From contig JAZAHA010000024.1 in the NCBI GenBank assembly GCA_036231565.1, forward strand, positions 62,001 through 126,000: a stretch of 64,000 nt of DNA, given 5' to 3'. A program made the translations under genes and the position numbers. Below the pieces are notes generated by a model. It saw nothing but the letters and a program-made list of their open reading frames with translations, had not been told where the DNA came from and made no database searches. The DNA comes from Maricaulis sp036231565. Lineage in GTDB: Bacteria; Pseudomonadota; Alphaproteobacteria; Caulobacterales; Maricaulaceae. Positions 57,472 to 64,000 of this stretch are shown here, in pieces; positions within the stretch are counted from its first letter, which is position 1, and every line of letters starts with the position of its first letter.

Positions 57472-58431
57472 TCAGTCCGCGGCGGAGAACACGCCGCGGC
57501 GGGTGAATTCGGCTTCCAGCCAGGCTTCGTCCTCGAAGGGCGGGATCATCTCGCGTGCGGGTCTCAGACCGGCGGCGTGGGCGAGGGCGGCGACGCGGCC
57601 CTGGCCGTTGAACAGTGTGTCGGGCAGCATGTCCGCAATCGGGTCGGCATAGGCGGTTTGCGCCGGCACGATCTGCCAGCCCGCCTCGCGCAGGGCCGCC
57701 GCGAGATCGTCGATGAAGAGTGCGGCCAGATCGTTTTCGTGCAGCAGCAGGACGTGGGCCGGAGACCGGTCCAGCGTCTCGCGGGCCAGCGTGTCGTAGA
57801 AATCGATGCCTTCGAGCAGGATATCGATATAGGCCTGACGCAGCGCGTCCATGTCGACCTCGCGCCCGGCCGCGATGGCACGCTGGACCAGCGCATCCAT
57901 GTACCAGTCGTAATTGTCGACAGTGACATAGCCGTTGCGCAGGCCGCGCTCGGCGAGCCCGTGGCGCAGGGCGTCGCGGCCCTCGACGGTGCGGCCTTCA
58001 TCGAGGAAGGGAAAGCGGAAATAGGGGGTGCGGCCCGGCAGGGTTTCCAGCAGGCGGGTGGTGCGGTCGAGGTCGGCCAGATAGTCGTCGGGGTCGCTCT
58101 GCCACAGCCAGGTATGGGAATAGGAGTGGTTCGCCAGGCTGTGACCGGCGGCGGCATAGGCCTGCAGCCGGTCCAGCCCGTCCGCACGGGCTTCGGCATT
58201 GCGGCCGGCCACGAAGATCATCGCCCCGTCGACATCGGCCCGGTCCAGCGCATCGATCAGCGCGCGGGTCCGTTCCAAGCCGGTGAAGAAGGCGCCGTCG
58301 CCGCGGGGGGCGTCGTCGAAGGTGATCGCGATCGTGCCGCGCGGCGCGGCGGGCGCGGTCTGGGCGTCCGCGGGTGCGGCACCGGTCGAGGCGGCAAGGA
58401 GTGTCAGGGGCAGAAGGTAACGCAGAAACAT
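57472..58431 (-). CDS. Secreted polysaccharide deacetylase (NodB domain)
   Basis: A 319-residue exported protein (signal to about residue 24) with the NodB catalytic set: ITFDDAPRGDG (Asp pair near 38), HSLANHSYSHTW (metal His pair near 95) and RFPFLDEG near 135. A His in VLLLHEND near 225 completes the site. Such enzymes remove N- or O-acetyl groups from chitin, peptidoglycan or exopolysaccharide. It lies 37 bases downstream of an amidohydrolase gene in a leftward operon and is convergent with the zinc-type operon. Metal dependence would fit that neighbourhood, but a link is not shown. Confidence 0.87.
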   Translation of the reverse strand: MFLRYLLPLTLLAASTGAAPADAQTAPAAPRGTIAITFDDAPRGDGAFFTGLERTRALIDALDRADVDGAMIFVAGRNAEARADGLDRLQAYAAAGHSLANHSYSHTWLWQSDPDDYLADLDRTTRLLETLPGRTPYFRFPFLDEGRTVEGRDALRHGLAERGLRNGYVTVDNYDWYMDALVQRAIAAGREVDMDALRQAYIDILLEGIDFYDTLARETLDRSPAHVLLLHENDLAALFIDDLAAALREAGWQIVPAQTAYADPIADMLPDTLFNGQGRVAALAHAAGLRPAREMIPPFEDEAWLEAEFTRRGVFSAAD

Positions 58432-58468
58432 GATGTCCGGTCCGGTTGGCTGGATAGAGGGTTCGCGA

Positions 58469-59890
58469 TCAGCGCAGGCCGACTTCGCCGCGCACGGTTT
58501 CCGCGAGACTGGCCGGATCATAGGCCAGGCCGTCGCGGATCACGTATTCGAGTGTGCGGATGGCGGCCGGGTCGGTGGCAAGGTCGCCGCTCAGGATCAG
58601 GATGTCCGCCCGGTAGCCGGCCCGCACCAATCCCCGGTCTTCGCCCAGCCCGAGTTCGACGGCGCCGTTATGGGTCATGATCTGTACCGTCTCCGGGACG
58701 GAAAACCCGGCTTCCACAAGCAGTTCCAGATTCCGCTGATCGCCATAGCCGGCGACGATATGGCGGCCATTGTCCGGACCGGCGACAAGCCGGCCGCCGG
58801 CTTCGGCAAAGCGGTGCTCGAATGCGAGGATGCGGTTGAAAAGCGCCGGCGTGAAACGGGTCGTGTCGCGGCGTTCGGCAAGCGCGGTCTGGCGGGCGTC
58901 ATAGGCGGCGCGCTCGGCCGGCGACAGCATCTCCAGCGCGCGCGGTTCGCCCTGCGGGCGATGGGCGAAATGGGATTCGATGATGGCCAGGGTCGAGGTC
59001 AGCGTCACGTCATGGGCGATGAGTGTCTCGATCACGGCCGAGACCGCCGGGCCGTCAATGTCGGCCTCGGTCAGGGATGACAGGGTCGAGACGCATTCGC
59101 CCCCGGGCTTGTCCTCGACCAGGTCCGACATGGAAATCAGGCCGTGCTCGATCCGGTCGATCCCCATCTCTGCCGCCTCGCGGAAGGTCAGCGAACACAG
59201 ATGCCCGGTCACGGTCAGGCCGTGCGTGTGCGCCTGATCGATGATCGCGGCTGCGATCGGCGGCGTGACGTGGCGGTAGAGCTTGAACCCGGCGACCCCG
59301 GCGGAGGCCCAGTAGTCGACGAAGTCGCGGGCGGCCTGGGGCGTGGTCGGGCGCGGCATCACCCAATTGCCCTCGGGCCCCGTTACATAGGGCGCGGCGA
59401 TGCGCATGTCCGGACCCGGGCCGAGCCCGCGCGCAACCGCTCCGGCCATGTTCAGCTCGGCCATGGGAGCAGCGCTGCCGGCGGAGAACAGGGTCGTCAC
59501 ACCGCCGGCGAGATAGAGATGCGGCGCGGCAAAATGGCTGACGGGCACACCCGGATGGTGCAGGTGATTGTGCAGGCCGACAATGCCCGGCATCGCGGTC
59601 CGGCCGTCGAGCGCCACCACGTCGAACCCGTCCGGGATCGTCACCTCGCCGCGCGCGCCCACAGTCAGGATGCGGCCATCCTCGATCAGGATGGTCTGGT
59701 CCTGCCGCGCCGGGGCGCCGGAACCGTCGATCAGCTGCAGACCGGTCAGGGCCAGACGCGGAGTGTCGATCCGCACGTGCCGCGTCACCGATTCCGACAG
59801 GCTTTCGGGCGGTTGGGTGGTGCCGGCTGCACTCACCGAGAGGCTGGCCAGGCCGGCGGTCAGTGTCGCCGCAATGGCGCGACAGAACAT
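58469..59890 (-). CDS. Secreted metal-dependent amidohydrolase
   Basis: A 473-residue exported amidohydrolase (signal to about residue 22) of the imidazolonepropionase-like/Xaa-Pro dipeptidase-like group. GIVGLHNHLHH near residue 103 gives the first metal His pair, YKLYRH near 203, HLCSLTFREA near 235, IEHGL near 250 and AGPDNGRH near 370 the remaining ligands. Substrate is unknown; the family includes peptidases, beta-lactam- and ochratoxin-hydrolysing enzymes. It lies 83 bases after a second, longer amidohydrolase, suggesting a duplicated pair in one operon. Confidence 0.82.
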   Translation of the reverse strand: MFCRAIAATLTAGLASLSVSAAGTTQPPESLSESVTRHVRIDTPRLALTGLQLIDGSGAPARQDQTILIEDGRILTVGARGEVTIPDGFDVVALDGRTAMPGIVGLHNHLHHPGVPVSHFAAPHLYLAGGVTTLFSAGSAAPMAELNMAGAVARGLGPGPDMRIAAPYVTGPEGNWVMPRPTTPQAARDFVDYWASAGVAGFKLYRHVTPPIAAAIIDQAHTHGLTVTGHLCSLTFREAAEMGIDRIEHGLISMSDLVEDKPGGECVSTLSSLTEADIDGPAVSAVIETLIAHDVTLTSTLAIIESHFAHRPQGEPRALEMLSPAERAAYDARQTALAERRDTTRFTPALFNRILAFEHRFAEAGGRLVAGPDNGRHIVAGYGDQRNLELLVEAGFSVPETVQIMTHNGAVELGLGEDRGLVRAGYRADILILSGDLATDPAAIRTLEYVIRDGLAYDPASLAETVRGEVGLR

Positions 59891-59973
59891 GAGAAAACTC
59901 CGGTCGTTACGATTCTAGCGATAGTGTTACATTCGTAGCGTTTCTGGCAACCCGCCTCTGCAGACTACGCCCG

Positions 59974-61461
59974 CTACTGGCCGGGCAGCGTGCCCTCCGC
60001 GGCGCGCTGGCGGACATTGTCGAGCAGCGCATTCAGGCTGGCCCGGTCGCGCAGCCGGCCATCGGCGATCACCGCTGCGATGGCTTGCGTGTTTCCGATC
60101 GCGTCCAGCGGGTTCGCGTCCAGCAGGAGGAGGTCAGCTTCCGCACCCGCCTGGACGATGCCCAGCGTCTCGCTGCGACCGAGGTATCCGGCCGGCGTCG
60201 CGGTGGCGGCGCGCAGTGCGTCCATCGGGCTCAGCCCGGCCTCGACCAGGCGGGCCAGTTCCTCATGGGCGCTGACGCCGGGAATGATCATCGTGTCATT
60301 GGCATCGGTGCCGACCATCACCGCCACGCCTTCCTCGTGCGCCAGCGCCGTGACTTCCAGTCCAAGGGCGTAGAAGCGGGCATAGTGATCGCGGACTTCG
60401 GCGGGTTCCGCGGCGGTGCGATCGAGATCGGTGTCCCAGTGCTGGCGCTGGAAACCGGGGATGTAGGCCAGTGCCGGATGGTCGCGATAGGCCGGGTCGC
60501 CGGCGCGCACATCCATCTCGCGCGTGCCGTGGGTGGGGACGTAGTAGGTGCCGTTGGCCGCCAGTTCGCGCATCAGGGCGCGGCAGGTTTCCGCGTCGAA
60601 GCTGGCCACTGTGCGCGAAAGCCGTTCCGCATCGTCCGGCCATTGTGCCGTCCGGTCGCCGCCGACCACGGCGCGGATGCGGGAGCGGTATTCGGCGCCG
60701 AACCCGCTGCAATCGGTGACGATGTCCTTGGCATGCTCAAGCGTGCGCTGGCCGGCGGCCGAGGCTTGGGCGGCGGACAGCACGAGCGGGATATGGCCGG
60801 ACACTTCCAGGCCGAGCTCGCCGGCCCGCGCCATCAGCCCTTCATAGGCGGCCGGGAAGATGGCGTGATACATCTTCACCAGATCGACGCCGCGCGCATC
60901 GAGATAATCGACAAGGGCCCGGCCCTGCTCTTCCGTTTGCGGCATGAACATCGGATCGGCGTCCGGCGGCAGATGGCCGGTGCGGTCGCTCTGCACGAAG
61001 GCGCTCGACAGGCGCACCAGGTCCGGTCCGGCCAGCTCTCCGGCATCGATGCGGGCATTGTAGGTCACCAGATCGTCCCGGCACAGGAAGGGCGGGGTCT
61101 GCGGCTCCCAGCAATCGCCGGCCATGTCGCGCACCGAGGTGATGCCATGGGCGAGGAAGAGGGCGAGGCTGGTCTCGGTCACCGGCGCGACATTCGTGTG
61201 CACATGCATGTCCATCAGGCCGGGCATGAGGAAACGGCCCCGGCCGTCTATGGCCCGGACGCCCTCGGGAGCTGCCGCTCGGGCGGCGGGTTCGACCGCG
61301 GCAATCAGGCCGCCGGACAGGGTGACCGTCATGTCGCGTCGGACCGTGCGGCTGGCAGGATCGATCACGGTGACATGGGTGATCTGCAGCGTGTCCTGGG
61401 CGTGTGCCGCGGTGGACAGGCAAAGCGCGAGGGTCGCGGCGGCGAGGCGGGACGGCGTCAT
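59974..61461 (-). CDS. Secreted amidohydrolase (second copy of the pair)
   Basis: A 495-residue exported amidohydrolase (signal AAHAQ near residue 22) with HVTVIDPASRTVRRDMTV, the metal site PGLMDMHVHTN near 88, DLVKMYHAIF near 205, VSGHIPL near 235, LEHAKD near 250 and VGTDANDT near 370. It belongs to the imidazolonepropionase-like set. It is the first gene of the leftward operon amidohydrolase-amidohydrolase-deacetylase. AAGGAG precedes its ATG at 61461. Substrate cannot be read; hydrolysis of small peptides or amides in the periplasm is the general expectation. Confidence 0.83.
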   Translation of the reverse strand: MTPSRLAAATLALCLSTAAHAQDTLQITHVTVIDPASRTVRRDMTVTLSGGLIAAVEPAARAAAPEGVRAIDGRGRFLMPGLMDMHVHTNVAPVTETSLALFLAHGITSVRDMAGDCWEPQTPPFLCRDDLVTYNARIDAGELAGPDLVRLSSAFVQSDRTGHLPPDADPMFMPQTEEQGRALVDYLDARGVDLVKMYHAIFPAAYEGLMARAGELGLEVSGHIPLVLSAAQASAAGQRTLEHAKDIVTDCSGFGAEYRSRIRAVVGGDRTAQWPDDAERLSRTVASFDAETCRALMRELAANGTYYVPTHGTREMDVRAGDPAYRDHPALAYIPGFQRQHWDTDLDRTAAEPAEVRDHYARFYALGLEVTALAHEEGVAVMVGTDANDTMIIPGVSAHEELARLVEAGLSPMDALRAATATPAGYLGRSETLGIVQAGAEADLLLLDANPLDAIGNTQAIAAVIADGRLRDRASLNALLDNVRQRAAEGTLPGQ

Positions 61462-61627
61462 GGGCAAGGGCTCCTTGGCGTTTTCAGGCAGCGGAAATCG
61501 CAGCGGGTCTGAGCCCTTGGATGCGGACATCGCCCGATCCGGATGACGCTGAAAAAAGATCGCCTGCCCGTCATCCGTGGCAGCATGTGCCTGCATCAAA
61601 GCGCAAACAGGCAGGCTGGAGGTTGCC

Positions 61628-62005
61628 GTGGAAGACGATATCGTCGCCAAACTCATCCCGATCCTCGTGGTGGCATTCCTGGCCGCGATCCCGATCAGCG
61701 CGCAGTTCTTTGCCTACCGCAAACGCAAGGCGGACCTCGCCACGATCCGGTTGCTCGTCGAGCGCTGCGAGACCGTCGACCAGGCCGCGCTGGCGCAGAT
61801 CGCCGGCGGGACGCGGCGGCGCTTCCGCGACCTGCGGCGCGGGCTGATCCTGTTGGCGCTGGTCCTGCCCGGTCTCGCCCTGGCCGCCCTGATGGAGAGC
61901 CTGCGGGCCCAGCTCTTCGTGCTGGCGATTGCCGGCTTGCCCTTCACGCTGGGACTGGTCCACCTGGCTTTTCACTTCCTGCTGGCCGGCCGGGACGAGC
62001 ACTAG
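61628..62005 (+). CDS. Small membrane protein (DUF6249-like) upstream of an ECF sigma gene
   Basis: A 125-residue protein with three hydrophobic segments: residues 7-25 (LIPILVVAFLAAIPISAQFF), about 75-95 and about 98-120. A charged cytoplasmic stretch (RKRKADLATIRLLVERCE) lies between the first two. This resembles the DUF6249 proteins that accompany ECF sigma factors in Caulobacterales-type genomes; the match is by shape and context only. The GTG at 61628 follows GGAGG by 6 bases. The sigma gene starts 6 bases after its stop. Confidence 0.68.
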   Translation: MEDDIVAKLIPILVVAFLAAIPISAQFFAYRKRKADLATIRLLVERCETVDQAALAQIAGGTRRRFRDLRRGLILLALVLPGLALAALMESLRAQLFVLAIAGLPFTLGLVHLAFHFLLAGRDEH

Positions 62006-62011
62006 CGCCCG

Positions 62012-62581
62012 ATGACCCGCCGGACGCTCCGTCAGCTCAGCGACAGCAAGCTGATCCCGTTGTGCCAGGCAGCGGGGGATGCGGATGCGTTCGAAGAGCT
62101 GCTGCGCCGGCACCAGGCGGCCCTGACCGACTTTCTCAACGCCTCGATCCGTCACCGGCAGGATGCCGAGGACCTCGCCCAGTCGGCGCTGATCAAGGCC
62201 TTCATCCATATCCGCCGCTATGACGGACGGTCGGCCTTCCGCACCTGGCTGTTCGCCATCGGTTATCGCGAGCTGTTGATGCTGGCCCGGCGGCAGCGCT
62301 CGCACCGGCGCATTCTCGACCGGTTGCGCGGCGAGGTGCGGCCGGTGGTGACCGGCGATCCGGACTGGCCGATCGATGTGCGGTCCGCCCTGGATGCGCT
62401 CCCTCCGGAAGAGCGCGATGTCGCCATCCTGTGCGAGATCGGCGGGCTGACGCATGTCGAGGCGTCGCGGGCACTCAAGGTGCCGCTGGGGACGCTGAAG
62501 TCACGGGTCAAACGCGCAAAGGAGCGGCTGGCGGCACGGCTCGCCCCGCAAGAGGAGGACAGACATGAGCCGTCTGACTGA
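62012..62581 (+). CDS. ECF-type RNA polymerase sigma factor
   Basis: A 189-residue sigma-70 family protein. Region 2 is at about residues 25-95 (EELLRRHQAALTDFLNASIR, HRQDAEDLAQSALIKAFIHI, AFRTWLFAIGYRELL). Region 4 is at about 125-175 (LPPEERDVAILCEIGGLTHVEASRALKVPLGTLKSRVKRA). No sigma region 1 or 3 is present, as in ECF factors. It lies between two small membrane-protein genes, overlapping the downstream one by 17 bases. Either neighbour may act as anti-sigma factor, although neither shows a zinc-binding anti-sigma motif. Confidence 0.9.
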   Translation: MTRRTLRQLSDSKLIPLCQAAGDADAFEELLRRHQAALTDFLNASIRHRQDAEDLAQSALIKAFIHIRRYDGRSAFRTWLFAIGYRELLMLARRQRSHRRILDRLRGEVRPVVTGDPDWPIDVRSALDALPPEERDVAILCEIGGLTHVEASRALKVPLGTLKSRVKRAKERLAARLAPQEEDRHEPSD

Positions 62582-62807
62582 CCGGGCCCGGCGGCGGGCC
62601 GCGATATTGTCGATCCGGCTGCGGCTGGTGCGGCACGGCCGGGCGATCGTGTCGACGCTGATCCTGCTGGCCTGGCTGGCCGGCCTCGGCTTCGCCCTGC
62701 CGGTCGTTGCCGATTTTGCCGAACAGGACACGCCGGGCTTCGGCCTGGTCGTGCTGTACATTGCCCTGTCCGCCCTGGCGCTCGCCTGGTGCGAGAGTGA
62801 CGGATAG
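62565..62807 (+). CDS. Small two-helix membrane protein, possible sigma partner
   Basis: An 80-residue protein. A basic N-terminus (SRLTDRARRRAAILSIRLRL) precedes two hydrophobic segments (VSTLILLAWLAGLGFALPVV, then FGLVVLYIALSALALAWC). It begins within the last 17 bases of the sigma gene, so it is translated with it. The cytoplasmic basic stretch could hold the sigma factor at the membrane. I do not recognise a family. Confidence 0.62.
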   Translation: MSRLTDRARRRAAILSIRLRLVRHGRAIVSTLILLAWLAGLGFALPVVADFAEQDTPGFGLVVLYIALSALALAWCESDG

Positions 62808-62870
62808 CCAGGCATCCGTTGCGCTGCCAAGCATTGTTGCGACGCAGCAAACAAAGTCGAAAAAAGAAAT

Positions 62871-62886
62871 TGCTACCGGTGTCATT
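62871..62886 (+). promoter_or_regulatory. LacI-type operator, copy 1
   Basis: TGCTACCGGTGTCATT, with the symmetric core ACCGGT flanked by TGCT and GTCA arms, resembles LacI-family operators of alphaproteobacterial sugar regulons. The same 16 bases recur exactly 100 bases downstream. Confidence 0.6.
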
Positions 62887-62970
62887 ATTATGCAGCATGC
62901 GGCTCATCCATGCTGGACGCCCGGTCTTCTGTGTTCACCTCCTTTGGTGCTGGATCGCCGGGTCGAGAAA

Positions 62971-62986
62971 TGCTACCGGTGTCATT
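62971..62986 (+). promoter_or_regulatory. LacI-type operator, copy 2
   Basis: An exact copy of the 16 bases at 62871-62886, centred about 83 bases before the TonB receptor ATG at 63062. Two identical sites 100 bases apart in the 254-base gap suggest looping or cooperative repression. Confidence 0.6.
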
Positions 62987-63061
62987 GCCGGATTTCGCCA
63001 GCCAGCCATGGCGGGAACACGAAAGCGGACCGGAAAACCGGCCGCATGCGGGGAGGAAATT

Positions 63062-64000
63062 ATGAGACACTTCAACAAGCCGACGGCCAAGCTGCGCCTG
63101 CTCGCCGGTTGCGCGCCGGCCGGCCTCGTTCTGGCAGCCGCGCTGGGCGGCATGGCTGCGGCGCAGGACAGTGCGGAAACGTCGACCAATGACGTCATCA
63201 CCGTCACCGGTTACCGGCAATCGCTGGCAGCGGCGCTCGATGTGAAACGCGACTCGTCGGGTGTTGTCGACGCGATCGTTGCCGAAGACATTGCCGCATT
63301 CCCGGATCTCAACCTGGCCGAATCCATCCAGCGCATTCCCGGCATCTCGATCAACCGGGTGGCCGGCGAGGGCCGCCAGATCACCGTGCGCGGTCTGGGC
63401 GCCGACTTCACGCGTGTGCGTATCAACGGTATGGAAGCTCTGTCGACCACCGGCGGTTCGGATGCGTCGGGCGGCTCCAATCGCGGCCGCGGCTTCGACT
63501 TCAACACGTTCGCCTCCGATCTCTTCAACGAGATCCGCGTCACCAAGACGACGTCCGCATCGATGGATGAAGGCTCGCTGGGGGCGACGGTCGACCTGCG
63601 TACGGCGCGCGCCCTGGACTATGATCCGGGTCTGACCGCCGCCGTGTCGGCCCAGATGGGCTATAACAGCCTTTCCGAGGAAACCAGCCCGCGCATCGCC
63701 GGCCTCGTCTCCTGGACGAATGACGACCGGAGCTTCGGGGCCAATCTGTCGCTGGCCTATACGGACCGCACGATCATCGAGGAAGGCTTCTCCACGGTGC
63801 GCTGGCAGGACGGCAATTTCCGTTCGGTGAATGGCCAGCCGTGCCCGGCCGGACCGGGATGTTCGGACATCGACACCAATTCGCTGGTCTATCACCCGCG
63901 GATCCCGCGCTATGGCCGGCTGACAAACGAGCAGGAACGCATCGGTCTGACCGGCGGCCTGCAATTCCGCCCGAGCGAGCGCACGACGATCTCGCTGGAC
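63062..64000 (+). CDS. TonB-dependent receptor (TonB-Xanth-Caul type), 3' end beyond window
   Basis: The first 313 residues of a large receptor. The signal peptide ends at AAAQD near residue 36, the TonB box is DVITVTGYRQSL, and the plug has IPGISINRVAGEGRQITVRG and LGADFTRVRINGMEALSTTG. FDFNTFASDLFNEIRVTKTT follows, then SMDEGSLGATVDLRTARALD. These blocks characterise the receptor family enriched in Xanthomonas and Caulobacter that takes up plant- or algae-derived saccharides. GGGGAGG lies upstream of the ATG at 63062. Two LacI-type operators precede it, supporting sugar-dependent control. Confidence 0.92.
   Translation, partial: MRHFNKPTAKLRLLAGCAPAGLVLAAALGGMAAAQDSAETSTNDVITVTGYRQSLAAALDVKRDSSGVVDAIVAEDIAAFPDLNLAESIQRIPGISINRVAGEGRQITVRGLGADFTRVRINGMEALSTTGGSDASGGSNRGRGFDFNTFASDLFNEIRVTKTTSASMDEGSLGATVDLRTARALDYDPGLTAAVSAQMGYNSLSEETSPRIAGLVSWTNDDRSFGANLSLAYTDRTIIEEGFSTVRWQDGNFRSVNGQPCPAGPGCSDIDTNSLVYHPRIPRYGRLTNEQERIGLTGGLQFRPSERTTISLD

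Noticed and set aside
57464..57482. CCGCGG repeat between the convergent DUF3299 and deacetylase genes as a terminator
   Set aside because: Six-base arms, no T-run on either strand and overlap with coding sequence.
1..64000. CRISPR arrays, tRNA, rRNA, prophage and toxin-antitoxin or other defence genes
   Set aside because: No regularly spaced repeats, no clover-leaf or rRNA-like segments, and every long frame was accounted for by other functions.

Overview
The window is a stretch of a high-GC Alphaproteobacterium. The mix of large TonB-dependent receptors, FixL/FixJ/FixK-type oxygen control, a truncated copper-nitrite denitrification set and LacI-type operators suggests a marine or aquatic member of the Maricaulales/Hyphomonadaceae. 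That placement is inference from gene content; there is no rRNA in the window. I recognised 54 protein genes and saw no tRNA, rRNA, CRISPR array or intact insertion sequence.

Layout. (1) 1-8683: a catabolic cluster of FCD-type GntR regulator, AtuA-like protein (cut by the window edge), LysR regulator with AbrB-family permease, a coupled LeuC/LeuD-type hydro-lyase plus D-2-hydroxyacid dehydrogenase operon, and a GPH/MFS carrier. A 14-bp operator recurs in front of three of its transcription units. (2) 8857-14956: a heavy-metal efflux operon (His-rich leader protein, CzcC-, CzcB- and CzcA-like subunits) behind a typical MerR-type promoter with a 19-bp spacer. (3) 15244-21848: a surface-polysaccharide island with an AT-rich 756-aa membrane protein, dTDP-glucose 4,6-dehydratase, sugar aminotransferase, GtrA, hexapeptide acyltransferase and GT2. 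It is followed by about 740 bases without a gene. (4) 22592-41478: an anoxia/denitrification block with NnrS, NrdG, NrdD, quinol-type NorB, HemN, an NnrR-like regulator, a DUF1858 protein, a soluble FixL haem kinase, FixJ, a lone receiver, a FixK-like regulator, NirK, pseudoazurin, a TonB receptor, a PLP decarboxylase and a beta-barrel protein. Six TTG-N8-CAA boxes tie it together, five of them at a spacing that suits class II activation. (5) 41684-53527: a D-amino-acid/peptide scavenging locus with LysR, TonB receptor, N-acyl-D-amino-acid deacylase, dicarboxylate/amino-acid symporter, gamma-glutamyltransferase, RidA, DadA-like oxidase and AraC-type membrane regulator. (6) 53721-57460: a Zur-type operator between a MerC-like gene and a four-gene operon matching the zinc-responsive DUF2796/ABC/FtsX/DUF3299 set. 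(7) 57472-61461: polysaccharide deacetylase and two secreted amidohydrolases. (8) 61628-62807: an ECF sigma factor between two small membrane proteins. (9) 63062-64000: the start of a TonB-dependent receptor behind two LacI-type operators exactly 100 bp apart.

How the genes work together: the central block would let the cell sense low oxygen (FixL to FixJ to FixK) and NO or nitrite (NnrR-like). It would then reduce nitrite to NO (NirK, electrons from pseudoazurin) and NO to N2O (NorB), while anaerobic dNTP and haem synthesis (NrdDG, HemN) continue. No nitrate reductase or N2O reductase is visible here. Metal supply and defence (copper for NirK, zinc import or remodelling, metal efflux) recur along the window. 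The D-amino-acid locus joins uptake, deacylation, oxidation and imine clean-up in adjacent operons.
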